Source of the DNA: DATDOO01 sp035293245
GTDB lineage: Bacteria > Pseudomonadota > Gammaproteobacteria > Methylococcales > Methylococcaceae
DNA length: 29,014 nt
Reading direction: 5' to 3'
NCBI GenBank assembly: GCA_035293245.1
Contig: DATDOO010000348.1
Span: 1 to 29,014, forward strand
Positions 1 to 8,469 of the stretch are shown here, piece after piece (position 1 is the stretch's first letter; each line of letters starts with the position of its first letter). The translations under genes were made by a program, and so were the position numbers. Under the pieces are notes generated by a model, which made no database searches, had not been told where the DNA came from, and was given only the letters and a program-made list of their open reading frames with translations.

Positions 1-2
1 CC

Positions 3-164
3 ATCACCCACCAGCTCATGGGTGGCGAGGCGTTCCGCACCCTGGTGCCCGGCCCGGTGCTCGGTCCCATCGGCCATCTCATCCTGCGCGGCTTGTATTA
101 CGATCCCGCCGCACCCCACGGCGCGGGTCAATGGTTCGCCCAATTCGAGAATGCGCCGGCGTGA
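3..164 (+). CDS. C-terminal end of an unidentified protein (partial)
   Basis: The window opens inside a reading frame that runs 53 codons and stops with TGA at 162-164. The visible tail contains MGGEAFRTLVPGPVLGPIGH and ends FAQFENAPA. I do not recognise the family from this fragment, and no catalytic motif is visible. The frame has the same codon character as the next gene, and the gap to that gene is only 46 bases, so the two could be co-transcribed. It could be a chance open frame, because only the end is available. Confidence 0.5.
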   Translation: MTHQLMGGEAFRTLVPGPVLGPIGHLILRGLYYDPAAPHGAGQWFAQFENAPA

Positions 165-210
165 TAGGATGGTTGCGATCCGGTAACAGCGGCATGAATC
201 CCATCTGAAC

Positions 211-1812
211 ATGGACATCCCCGGCATCGCGGCACCGACGCGCACCGCATCGCAAACCCGGCCTCACGTCCTGGTGTTCACCAGCGGCAAGGGCGGGGTC
301 GGCAAGACCTGCATCGCTTCCAACGTGGGCGTGGCCATGGCGCGCAAAGGCTGCCGGGTGTGCGTTTTCGACGCCGACACGGGCTTGGCGAACATCAACA
401 TCCTCCTGGACCTGCACCCCGAGTACACGCTGGAGCACGTGCTCAGCGGCGAGAAGTCCATCGGCGAGGTGGTGGTCCGCACCGCCGAGGGTCTGGCGGT
501 GGTGCCGGGTGCCTCCGGCATCGCCGAGTGCGCCAACATCAACCGCGCCGAGGCCAAGCGGCTCGCCGACGCCTTGGCGGGTCTGGAATCCGAATACGAC
601 TACTTTCTCATCGACACCGCGGCGGGCGTGGCCGACAGCGTGCTGCAATTCATCGAATCGGCCCAGTGCGCGTTCGTCGTCATCACCGCCGAGCCGACCT
701 CGCTGACCGACGCCTTCTCCCTCCTGAAACTGCTCAAGGGGCGAAACTACACCGGGCGCTTGCTGGCCGTCGTCAACCTGGCGGTGGATTACCCAAGCGC
801 CACGGAGATTTACCGGCGCTTCGCCGCCGCGGTGGAAAAGTACCTCAGCCTGCCGGTGGAATACGGCGGCTTCGTGGCCCGGGACGACCACGTCCTCAAG
901 TCCGTGCGCCTGCAAATGCCCGTGATCCTCCTGGCGGAGAATTCTCCCGCCAGCCGCTGCCTGCATGCGCTGGCCGACAACGTGCTGAAGCACATCGGTT
1001 CCGAGGAAGCCGAAAGCGGCCTGGCGGATTACTGGAAGAGCCTGATCGCGGAAAACGAAGTCCGCGATCCCCTGTCCAGCGGCGAGACGTTCGTAGATTT
1101 GCGGCCGGCGGAGAACACGGCGGAAACGGCGCCCCTCGCCGAGCTTACGCGGCATCTGCTGGCGGCGATGAAAGCCCAGGATGCCGAACGAGAGGATCTG
1201 GAAGCGTTCCTCGTCCAATTCGTGTCCGGTTTCGCGGAGCGGTTCGGAAGTTTTCCCCAGGTCTTCCGGCAACTGTTCTACCGCTGGCTGGAGGCGGAAA
1301 ACTACGCGGCCCCGCGCCTGATGGAAATGGTGGCGACGCTGGAGGCGCTGTACATCATGCGCCATCAGCAACCGATGTTCAGCCTGGAAGACGGCGCGGC
1401 GCGGCTGGTGGCGCAGGCGCAGGGTTCGGAAACCAAACTGCGCGGCTTGATCGGCCAGTTTCGCCAGGCCTACCGGCAAGCCTTTCAGGCCGACGTCTTC
1501 GACGCCAGACACGAATTGCTGGACGCCATGCGCCGGGACGATTTCTCCGAAGAGCGCTTCGAGGAGTTGCAGCGGGCGCTGCGGGAGGAGTTCCGGGCGC
1601 GTTTCAACCGGCCCTACGAGGGCCGGGGCGAGTTGCTGCTGGAATCCACCGCCGAGGCCCTCGCCGCCATGACTTCCGACGAACGGGAACTGCAAGACGA
1701 GATCGAAGCCCTGTCGCGGCGCTTCCAGCAACTGGCGTCACGCCGGGATGCGCTGCTGGCGGCGATCCGCAATGCTTCGAATCCGGTCGTTCCCCTGGAA
1801 TCGGTCCGCTAA
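211..1812 (+). CDS. FlhG/MinD-like ParA-family ATPase with long C-terminal extension
   Basis: A 533-residue protein. Residues 20-265 form a MinD/FlhG-type P-loop ATPase: deviant Walker A SGKGGVGKT (25-33), switch motif DADTGLANI (54-62) and Walker B FLIDTAAG (132-139). Family members are dimeric ATPases that place or count cellular machines such as flagella, pili or chemoreceptor arrays. The closest motif resemblance is to FlhG/FleN (DADTGLANIN followed by LLDL). Residues 270-533, about half of the protein, are an acidic, probably helical extension that I cannot assign to a family; ordinary FlhG proteins are near 280 residues. No flagellar gene lies in the window. The ATG at 211 gives an N-terminus of normal length before the P-loop, although no strong ribosome binding site is visible. 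ATPase call is firm; the cellular role is not. Confidence 0.88.
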   Translation: MDIPGIAAPTRTASQTRPHVLVFTSGKGGVGKTCIASNVGVAMARKGCRVCVFDADTGLANINILLDLHPEYTLEHVLSGEKSIGEVVVRTAEGLAVVPGASGIAECANINRAEAKRLADALAGLESEYDYFLIDTAAGVADSVLQFIESAQCAFVVITAEPTSLTDAFSLLKLLKGRNYTGRLLAVVNLAVDYPSATEIYRRFAAAVEKYLSLPVEYGGFVARDDHVLKSVRLQMPVILLAENSPASRCLHALADNVLKHIGSEEAESGLADYWKSLIAENEVRDPLSSGETFVDLRPAENTAETAPLAELTRHLLAAMKAQDAEREDLEAFLVQFVSGFAERFGSFPQVFRQLFYRWLEAENYAAPRLMEMVATLEALYIMRHQQPMFSLEDGAARLVAQAQGSETKLRGLIGQFRQAYRQAFQADVFDARHELLDAMRRDDFSEERFEELQRALREEFRARFNRPYEGRGELLLESTAEALAAMTSDERELQDEIEALSRRFQQLASRRDALLAAIRNASNPVVPLESVR

Positions 1813-1864
1813 TTCCCACTCCGCCCCAAATCATTCATTCGTTAAACAGGCAACACTCGTAACC

Positions 1865-2881
1865 ATGCATCACATCACCCTCATCCCCGGCGACGGCATC
1901 GGCCCCGCCATCGTGGATGCCGCCGTGCGCGTCATTGAAACCAGCGGCGTCAAAGTCGCCTGGGACCGGCAACTCGCCGGCATGGCCGCGGTGGAAGCTC
2001 ACGGCGACCCCCTACCGGCCGCCACGCTGGACTCCATCCGCAACACGCGGGTGTGCTTCAAGGGGCCGCTAACCACCCCGGTCGGCGGCGGTTTCCGCAG
2101 CGTCACCGTCACCCTGCGCCAGGAATTCAACCTGTACGCCAACGTGCGCCCGGCGCTGTCCTTCCCCGGTACGGAAGGACCGTTCCACAACGTCAACCTG
2201 GTCACGGTGCGCGAGAACACCGAAGGCCTCTATTGCGGCACGGAGCACTTCGTCAAGGTGGACGGCAAGGCCATCGCTGCCGAGAGCGTGGCCATCGTCA
2301 CCCGCACCGGCTGCGAACGGATCATCCGCTACGCCTTCGAATATGCGCGCAAGGCGGGGCGGAAAAAGGTCACCCTGGTGCACAAGGCCAACATTCTTAA
2401 ATGCACCTCCGGGCTGTTCCTGGAAATCGGCCGCGAAATCGCCGCCGAATACCCGGACATCGCTTTCGACGACATCATCGTCGACGCCTGCTGCATGAAG
2501 ATGGTGATGAACCCCGCCGCCTTCGACGTGCTGGTCACCACCAATCTGTTCGGCGACATCCTTTCCGACTTGGCCGCCGGCCTGATCGGCGGACTGGGAC
2601 TGACCGCCGGCGCCAACATCGGCACCAGCGCCGCCCTGTTCGAAGCCGTGCACGGCAGCGCGCCCGATATCGCCGGCAAAGGCATCGCCAACCCGGTGGC
2701 CATGATCATGGCCGGCGTCATGATGCTGGAACATCTGGGCGAGCCGGATGCCGCCCGCCGCATCGAGAACGCCGTACGTGCCGTGGTTGCTGAGGGCAAG
2801 GAGGTGACTCCAGATTTGCATCCCGGCTCTGCGGTCGGCACGGTGGGTTTCACCGAAGCCATCATCAAGCGTTTGGCCTGA
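1865..2881 (+). CDS. NAD-dependent isocitrate dehydrogenase
   Basis: A 338-residue member of the isocitrate/isopropylmalate dehydrogenase family, converting isocitrate to 2-oxoglutarate in the TCA cycle. Visible motifs: N-terminal ITLIPGDGIGP; LYANVRP (90-96); TVRENTEGLY (114-123); the catalytic lysine in HKANI (K174); metal-binding aspartates D207, D231 and D235 in NLFGDILSDL. Cofactor choice is readable: HGSAPDIAG (263-271) has Asp and Ile where NADP enzymes have the Lys-Tyr pair, so NAD is expected. The substrate loop reads RSVTVTLR, with Thr where SxN is usual in E. coli Icd and mitochondrial IDH3. The frame is open upstream of 1865, but the ATG there starts exactly at the conserved beta strand. 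Homoisocitrate or isopropylmalate dehydrogenase is less likely given LYANVRP and the C-terminal sequence. Confidence 0.9.
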   Translation: MHHITLIPGDGIGPAIVDAAVRVIETSGVKVAWDRQLAGMAAVEAHGDPLPAATLDSIRNTRVCFKGPLTTPVGGGFRSVTVTLRQEFNLYANVRPALSFPGTEGPFHNVNLVTVRENTEGLYCGTEHFVKVDGKAIAAESVAIVTRTGCERIIRYAFEYARKAGRKKVTLVHKANILKCTSGLFLEIGREIAAEYPDIAFDDIIVDACCMKMVMNPAAFDVLVTTNLFGDILSDLAAGLIGGLGLTAGANIGTSAALFEAVHGSAPDIAGKGIANPVAMIMAGVMMLEHLGEPDAARRIENAVRAVVAEGKEVTPDLHPGSAVGTVGFTEAIIKRLA

Positions 2882-2917
2882 ATCGCTTGCCGTGCTGCGG
2901 CTTTATCGGAGATACGC

Positions 2918-3495
2918 ATGAACAATCTGGCCCATGAATTCGCCTTCGACGCCCAAGCCTGTCTCGCCTGGGAAGCCCGGCAATCGGAAAAGCACGAATT
3001 CATCGCCGGCGAAGTCTTCGCCATGGTGGGCGCCAAGGGCGAGCATGCGGTTGTGTCGCTCAATCTGGCGGCGGCTTTCAAGCAAAGTTTACGTGGCGGA
3101 CCTGAAGCCGCGGGTGGAAAAGGCGGAAGCGTTTTTCTATCCATGACGTTATGGTGTCGTGCGATGCGCACGGACCGTACGGTAACCCATTTCATCAAAA
3201 ATCCCGCCACGGATCGCGGAAGTGCTCTTGGATTCTACGGCCGCTTTCGACTTGGGCACCAATTTCAACGCCTACCGCATGCTACCCTCCTTGCGAGAAG
3301 TATGTACCGGGGGGCATCGAAGCGCTCCGCGTGGCGTCCTTCCGGCGCACGCCGGACAACGACTGGACGTTTCACGAATATTTGCCCGGCAGGAGAGAAT
3401 GCCAGTTCCACGCGTTGGGAATTTCAGCCCCATTCGGGGAAATTTTCGAGGATGCGAAATATCCGCCATTTACGACGCGAAATAATTCGGCATGA
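2918..3495 (+). pseudogene. Decayed Uma2-family (DUF820) endonuclease-like gene
   Basis: The start is intact: GGAG six bases before ATG 2918, then LAWEARQSEKHEFIAGEVFA and VVSLNLAAAFKQSLRG, as is typical of Uma2 proteins. Homology then jumps frames: KVYVADLKPRVEKAEAFFYP in the next frame to about 3146; MVSCDAHGPY from 3151; HFIKNPAT near 3190; LLDSTAAFDLGTNFNAYRML from about 3225; finally FRRTPDNDWTFHEYLPG to GEIFEDA in another frame, ending near 3495. At least four frameshifts are needed to rebuild one Uma2 protein, so the gene is inactive. Uma2 proteins have a PD-(D/E)XK nuclease-like fold, are abundant in multicopy in some bacteria and have uncertain function. Several independent shifts within 350 bases make a single sequencing error an unlikely explanation. 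Confidence 0.85.
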
Positions 3496-3543
3496 TAGTG
3501 CCTGTCTGCACCAATCCGGGCGAACTGAAATCAGGGTGAAAAT

Positions 3544-6201
3544 ATGTTAATTGGGCGGTTCCTTCGCAATACAGCCCGTTCGCTGGCCAAATTAACAGAA
3601 AAAATTGATCGCGCGACTCAGAAAGGAAATGCACCCCCCGATGTTCAGTCCCGATCCATCCGGTTGCATCCCTCTGGGGTCAATGAAGCGGGAGTTGCTT
3701 CTCCTCTCAGCCGCCGTCTCATCTGGGTAACTGCTGGTGTAATCCGCAAAACCGAAAATGGTCTGACTTCAGATATTGCCAGCACACGCTATCGCGTCCT
3801 TTTGCCTGGAAGCGCCTTGGAAAATCTGGGATGGAACTCCAAGTTCGTTGTCGACGGGCTTCACCGAGCCCTAGGCGGATGGGGAAGTGCCGCGCCCGGC
3901 GCCGGCGATACGGTCCTCGTCTCCAAAGTTTCTTCGGACCATGCATTGGAAATGGCCCAAGACGCCAAAGCCCGCGGAGCCAAACTGATCGTCGATATCT
4001 GCGATAACTATTTGGATATTTTAGAGAGCCCGGAGTATCAGTATCTACCTGTTTTTTATAAAGGCGAGGCTAGGCTGCGATCTCGGGTACAAAAAACATT
4101 GCTGTCATTGGCTGATAGCGTGGTTGTTTCTTCGGAATCTATGGTGGATGTGCTAGAGATACATGGCCGAAAACCTGATGCCGTGATTTACGATCCTGTC
4201 GAAATGCCAAGGGGTGAAATTAACTTTTCACCGGGCAGTTCGTTGCGATTGTTATGGTACGGTCACATGGTAAATATTTTGTCTTTAAAGAAACTTCTGC
4301 CACAACTCGCCGAATATGCAAAAAAACAGCCGCTTGTTCTGCATGTCATCTCTAATCTGAAAAAGGGCAAAACCGATCTTGAGCGGCTTGCGCCAGGTTT
4401 ACATATTGCGTACACGCCTTGGAGTATTCAGGAGACCCAAAAGGCGCTGGCCCAATGTGACATTGTCGTTATACCAGTGATCGATAGCAAGCTAAAGGCC
4501 GCTAAAAGCCCCAACCGGTTGCTGGAAGCATTATGGAGCGGGCGCTTTGCAGTTGCGGGGAATCTGCCTGTTTACCAGCGTTTTAAGGATAGTGCTTGGA
4601 TCGGCGAAAACCTAATCGAAGGTCTAAGTTGGGCCTTGGAGCATCCTGAAGAGGCGCGGGCGCGTGTTGCCATGGGTCAGAACGATATCGAGAGGCATTT
4701 CACGGCAAAAGCTATTGCCTGTGAGTGGGAAAATGTTATCACGAGTGCCCACAAAAAATCTGATACGGGAAACCCCCAGAGTCTGCCGACTCTGCTCGCA
4801 GAGAATGAGCCCAGTACAAACGAAGGATATAGGGTTTCTTCGCAGCAAAAAAATGGGAGCTTATCTGCTGCTTATGCCACCGCCACGAATGCAACAATTA
4901 CCAAATCTAAACAGTATTGGGGAAATGGTATTAGGCTAAATCTTGGCTGTGGCGACAAGATTCTACCGGGGTATGTGAATGTGGATGTGGTGCAAAGCCG
5001 CGCGGGGAAAAGGCCGGATGTGCTTTGCGACCTACGCATGCTTGAGCCTTTTGCTGACAACTCGGTGGACGAAGTCCTTGCTGTGCATGTGGTGGAACAC
5101 TTCTGGCGCTGGGAGGTGCTCGATGTGCTCAGGGAATGGGTGCGGGTGATGAAACCCGGTGGAAAGCTCATTCTGGAGTGCCCAAACCTGATCTCTGCCT
5201 GTGAGGAGTTCCTTAAGAACCCCGAAGTTTCCGCTACTGGGGGGGCGGAAGGACAGCGGAGCATGTGGGTGTTTTATGGGGATCCGCGCTGGCAAGACCC
5301 ATACATGGTCCATCGCTGGGGATATACGCCGCAAAGTCTGGCTAGGCTTATGGAGGAGGCCGGCCTTGTCAACCCAAGACAGGAGCCTGCAGAATTCAAG
5401 CTGCGCGAGCCGCGCGACATGCGCGTCGTCGCCGAAAAACCGGAGGGCGCAGTGGCGATTCCAATGTCGGGTGTATCCAGCGCGAAGATCGCACCAACCG
5501 CCGGAAGCGCTGACGCGGTCAGTCAGGTAGCATTGAAAGCCCCCAAGCACCCAGATAATGAATTTAGCCAGGAGCGCCTGTGGGATGGCTTCCTCACTTG
5601 GTTCTATGACGCCAACATCTGGAAAAGGATGACTTGGCATGGAATCCGTACACTAAAGCTGCCTTTGGACATGTGGAACTATCAGGAAATTATTTATGAG
5701 CGTAAGGTCGATTGGGTGATTGAAGCCGGTACACGTCACGGGGGCTCAGCGCTGTTTTTTGCCGAGGCGTTAGCTGCGCGCGGTGCCGTGGGCAAGGTGA
5801 TTTCCATCGATATCGATGCTTCCGCGCGCCAAATCGAATCACATCCTGCTATTGAGTTCCTGATTGGCGACAGCGGGTCGCCGGAAATGGCGGCGCAGTT
5901 GGCTGCGATGATGCCGGAAAACCGTGGAACGCTGTTTCTCATCTTGGATTCCGACCACAGTTGCGCGCACGTGCTCCGCGAACTGGAAACTTGGGTGCCG
6001 TTTCTGCGCGGCGGGGACTATTTGGTGGTTGAGGACAGCGCCATCAACGGTCACCCGGTACGCCCCGATTTTGGGCCGGGCCCCTATGAGGCGGTTCAAA
6101 AATATCTTAATGCCCATCCCAACACATTGAATCATGACGCCAAACGCGAGCGTAAGTTTGGCTCCAGCCTCGCTCCCATGGGCTATTTCGTCAAGAACTG
6201 A
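3544..6201 (+). CDS. Trifunctional glycosyltransferase - SAM methyltransferase - CmcI-like protein
   Basis: An 885-residue protein with three enzymatic modules. Residues 57-400 look like a GT-B (GT4-type) glycosyltransferase: SPNRLLEALWSGRFAVAG (322-339) matches the C-terminal nucleotide-sugar half. A polar linker (403-460) follows. Residues 463-635 are a class I methyltransferase with motif I LNLGCGD (465-471), VVEHF (516-520) and RVMKPGGKLILECPN (534-548). Residues 670-885 resemble the cephalosporin hydroxylase/rhamnosyl O-methyltransferase (CmcI) family: EAGTRHGGSALFF (727-739), IDIDA (755-759), LDSDHS (801-806) and VVEDS (828-832). CmcI relatives methylate sugars in many glycan clusters. 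The start ATG has GGGTG five bases upstream. The first 1.4 kb looks less GC-rich than flanking genes, hinting at transfer. A role in making a methylated surface sugar is inferred; substrates are unknown. Confidence 0.85.
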   Translation: MLIGRFLRNTARSLAKLTEKIDRATQKGNAPPDVQSRSIRLHPSGVNEAGVASPLSRRLIWVTAGVIRKTENGLTSDIASTRYRVLLPGSALENLGWNSKFVVDGLHRALGGWGSAAPGAGDTVLVSKVSSDHALEMAQDAKARGAKLIVDICDNYLDILESPEYQYLPVFYKGEARLRSRVQKTLLSLADSVVVSSESMVDVLEIHGRKPDAVIYDPVEMPRGEINFSPGSSLRLLWYGHMVNILSLKKLLPQLAEYAKKQPLVLHVISNLKKGKTDLERLAPGLHIAYTPWSIQETQKALAQCDIVVIPVIDSKLKAAKSPNRLLEALWSGRFAVAGNLPVYQRFKDSAWIGENLIEGLSWALEHPEEARARVAMGQNDIERHFTAKAIACEWENVITSAHKKSDTGNPQSLPTLLAENEPSTNEGYRVSSQQKNGSLSAAYATATNATITKSKQYWGNGIRLNLGCGDKILPGYVNVDVVQSRAGKRPDVLCDLRMLEPFADNSVDEVLAVHVVEHFWRWEVLDVLREWVRVMKPGGKLILECPNLISACEEFLKNPEVSATGGAEGQRSMWVFYGDPRWQDPYMVHRWGYTPQSLARLMEEAGLVNPRQEPAEFKLREPRDMRVVAEKPEGAVAIPMSGVSSAKIAPTAGSADAVSQVALKAPKHPDNEFSQERLWDGFLTWFYDANIWKRMTWHGIRTLKLPLDMWNYQEIIYERKVDWVIEAGTRHGGSALFFAEALAARGAVGKVISIDIDASARQIESHPAIEFLIGDSGSPEMAAQLAAMMPENRGTLFLILDSDHSCAHVLRELETWVPFLRGGDYLVVEDSAINGHPVRPDFGPGPYEAVQKYLNAHPNTLNHDAKRERKFGSSLAPMGYFVKN

Positions 6202-6204
6202 GGT
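6200..6204 (+). promoter_or_regulatory. Ribosome binding site deciding a TTG start
   Basis: GAGGT lies inside and just after the stop codon of the preceding gene, six bases before TTG 6211. No ATG in this frame precedes the radical SAM cysteines, so this site supports initiation at TTG. Confidence 0.6.
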
Positions 6205-6210
6205 AACCCC

Positions 6211-7104
6211 TTGTTGCTGAAAAAGATTCGTTCGTTGGCATTTCGATCTGCTCCAACACCTGTCCGCGAACCGCTGGCCATCGATAAGCTGGGCTTCGAT
6301 ATCGTGCACGGCTGCCAGTTGCGTTGTGTCGGCTGCCCAAATTCCACGCTCAAACCAAAGATCAAACAGATCGAACCGGAAGACTTTGGCCGGGCGTTGG
6401 CCAACATTGACGTGACGGCGGTGAACCTGTTCCGTCTGTTCAATTTTGGCGAGCCGCTGTTACACGAGCGGCTTCCCGAAATTCTGCTGCAGATCCCCAA
6501 GCAGCGTTGGCGCGCAAGGATCGTGGAAATTTCCACGAACGCCCAATATCACGGCTTCGAGGTGCTCGCCGAAGCATTCAAGACCGAAGTGCTTACCCGT
6601 CTCAACGTAAGTTGCGATGGCGACGGCACGCCGGAGGACTACGAGCGTCTTCGTCCGCCTGGCAAGTGGGACAAGCTCATGTCGTTCATGCGCAAGGCGC
6701 GCGAATTGCGGGACCGTTACGCGCCGTCGATGGCCTTGATGACCCGCACCATTTGTACCGATTCCATCGCCCGGCAGCGTTGGCGGGAAATGCTGGAACC
6801 GATGGGTTTCGCCGTGGAATTCCGCGACTGGCAGTATTTGCCCGAGTCCAGCAGCAACATGCTCACCCGCCCTTTGGCGGTGCCGGACGGGGTCTGCACC
6901 TTCATCAAACCAGGCAACCGGCTTTACGTCGACTGGGATGGCACGGTGGTGCCGTGCTGCGTGCACCCTCGCGCAGCCGTTTTCGGTAACCTGCTGGAAC
7001 AGAGATACAGCGAGATACTTGCTGGAACACGCCGCGAAGAAATCATCCGGACCATGCTGGTAAACCGCCATGGCATGAAAATCTGCAACGAGTGCGAGTA
7101 TTAG
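6211..7104 (+). CDS. Radical SAM/SPASM-domain protein
   Basis: A 297-residue protein with the radical SAM cluster motif CxxxCxxC at C35, C39 and C42 (CQLRCVGC), followed by a FGEPLL segment (GEP-like) and a C-terminal SPASM-type region: VDWDGTVVPCC, then FGNLLEQ, ending in CNECEY. Such proteins bind a 4Fe-4S cluster that cleaves SAM plus auxiliary clusters. They act in peptide maturation and also appear in polysaccharide and aminosugar clusters. The start is TTG 6211, nine bases after the stop of the trifunctional gene, so both probably share one transcript. It overlaps the next gene by 13 bases if that gene begins at 7092. Sitting inside a glycan block, it may modify a sugar or a glycan carrier; its substrate cannot be read from sequence. 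Confidence 0.88.
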   Translation: MLLKKIRSLAFRSAPTPVREPLAIDKLGFDIVHGCQLRCVGCPNSTLKPKIKQIEPEDFGRALANIDVTAVNLFRLFNFGEPLLHERLPEILLQIPKQRWRARIVEISTNAQYHGFEVLAEAFKTEVLTRLNVSCDGDGTPEDYERLRPPGKWDKLMSFMRKARELRDRYAPSMALMTRTICTDSIARQRWREMLEPMGFAVEFRDWQYLPESSSNMLTRPLAVPDGVCTFIKPGNRLYVDWDGTVVPCCVHPRAAVFGNLLEQRYSEILAGTRREEIIRTMLVNRHGMKICNECEY

Positions 7105-8264
7105 CTGTGGACCTTACTTATCTCCATCCAATATGGGCAATAGCCGTTTACGGAGCCGCAATAGGCGGCGCACATCTGCAACTCCGCGACGGCGCGCGGC
7201 TTGAGCCGAGCGGCCGTTATGTTTCCATTGACGGTTTGCGTGGCTTGCTTGCTACAGGGGTCTTCATCTGCCATATCGCCGTGTGGTATCAATATCCTTT
7301 GACCGGTATTTGGCGCAATTCCCCCAGTCCTTTTTACCTGCATTTGGGCGAAACCAGCGTTGTTCTGTTTTTTATGGTTACGGGATTCCTGTTTTGGGGA
7401 AAGATTCTGGATACCAGGGATAAAACGATGGACTGGCGAGCCCTTTATCGTAGCCGATTCTTCCGCATTGTTCCCCTCTACCTATTGGCGTTGCTATTCC
7501 TGGCCACGGCTGTGACGTTGGCGAGCGGCTTTATCCTTCATGTGCCTTCATTGGTGTTGGCATGGGAGTGGCTTTCGTGGATAAGCTTTACTCTGACCGG
7601 CTGGTCCGGTATCAACGGATTCAGAGAAACCATTCCTTTGCTCGGAGTCGCTTGGACATTGATCTACGAATGGCTGTTTTATTTTTCTCTGCCATTACTG
7701 GCCTGTTTGGTTGGGGTTCGGGCCAGGATGCGATGGCTCCTTGCGGCAGTTCTGGCCGTTGGGTTTATCCTGATTTCGATCTGGCGCTTAGATGCTGAGG
7801 TACTCCCCAGCTTCGCCTGGGGCATGGCTGCGGCGCATTTGGCCCGGACTCCTGGCGTGGCCGACCACTTAAAGGCACCGTGGGCGGCTGTCTTGGTTAT
7901 CCAGTCCTTAACGCTTGAGGTATCCCTGTTTCCCTCCACTGCCTACCACCCGGGCGCGGAAGCAATTTTGTTCGTCGGTTTTTCCGTCATTGCCTGTGGC
8001 AATACCTTGGGAGGACTTCTTGTTATGCCCGCAGTCAGATTATTAGGGCAAATCAGCTACAGTATTTACCTGCTGCATCTCTTCTCCCTGTACCTGTTGT
8101 TTGGCTTATTTTTGCGCAACGGGAACTTGCTACCGATTCCACCTTGGCAGCACTGGATATTGGCGTTGTTGCTCACGCCACTACTCGTCAGGTTCTGTTA
8201 TTTCACGTGGCACCAAATCGAGGCACCGAACATTGCGCGCGGACATTCTTTAAGGAACCTCTGA
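7092..8264 (+). CDS. Membrane acyltransferase, acyltransferase-3 (OafA/YrhL-like) family
   Basis: A 390-residue, strongly hydrophobic protein with about ten predicted membrane helices. The family signature is visible: DGLRGLLATG (47-56) with the catalytic-type histidine H61, YRSRFFRIVPLYLL with the conserved Arg pair, and the late LLGQISYSIYLLHLF segment. Family members transfer acetyl or other acyl groups onto sugars of O-antigen, capsule or other surface polymers. The start is uncertain: GTG 7092 overlaps the radical SAM gene, while GTG 7107 follows its stop by two bases; neither has a clear ribosome binding site. Tight packing with the two preceding genes supports one operon. O-acylation of the glycan made by the neighbours is the simplest reading. 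Confidence 0.88.
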   Translation: MRVLAVDLTYLHPIWAIAVYGAAIGGAHLQLRDGARLEPSGRYVSIDGLRGLLATGVFICHIAVWYQYPLTGIWRNSPSPFYLHLGETSVVLFFMVTGFLFWGKILDTRDKTMDWRALYRSRFFRIVPLYLLALLFLATAVTLASGFILHVPSLVLAWEWLSWISFTLTGWSGINGFRETIPLLGVAWTLIYEWLFYFSLPLLACLVGVRARMRWLLAAVLAVGFILISIWRLDAEVLPSFAWGMAAAHLARTPGVADHLKAPWAAVLVIQSLTLEVSLFPSTAYHPGAEAILFVGFSVIACGNTLGGLLVMPAVRLLGQISYSIYLLHLFSLYLLFGLFLRNGNLLPIPPWQHWILALLLTPLLVRFCYFTWHQIEAPNIARGHSLRNL

Positions 8265-8469
8265 ACGAACTGCCGAGCCGGTAAGACTCGACCATACCAT
8301 GAAATAGTTCCATTTCTTGGTAGTCGTTTGGTGCATCAGCATACATCAGTTAAACCTTTCCAGGACGGTCTCTAATAATTGCAGGCCGTGTGTGTCAGTC
8401 AATATTGGCACGTTTTCGCCTTATCTTTCGCGTAGGCTGCAAGGAAATGACAACGGCGGTTAAACCATT
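8265..8469. other. Convergent intergenic region without a clear gene
   Basis: About 205 bases separate the acyltransferase (+) and the TylF-type gene (-). I see no open frame worth calling. A 12-base palindrome CCATTTTAATGG at 8465-8476 covers the stop codon of the minus-strand gene. It lacks a GC stem followed by a T run, so it is not a convincing terminator. Confidence 0.5.

Noticed and set aside
79..1731. Long open frame opposite the FlhG-like gene (550 codons)
   Set aside because: It is a codon-bias shadow in GC-rich DNA. The product is a His/Gln/Arg-rich chain without any family motif, whereas the plus-strand frame has Walker motifs.
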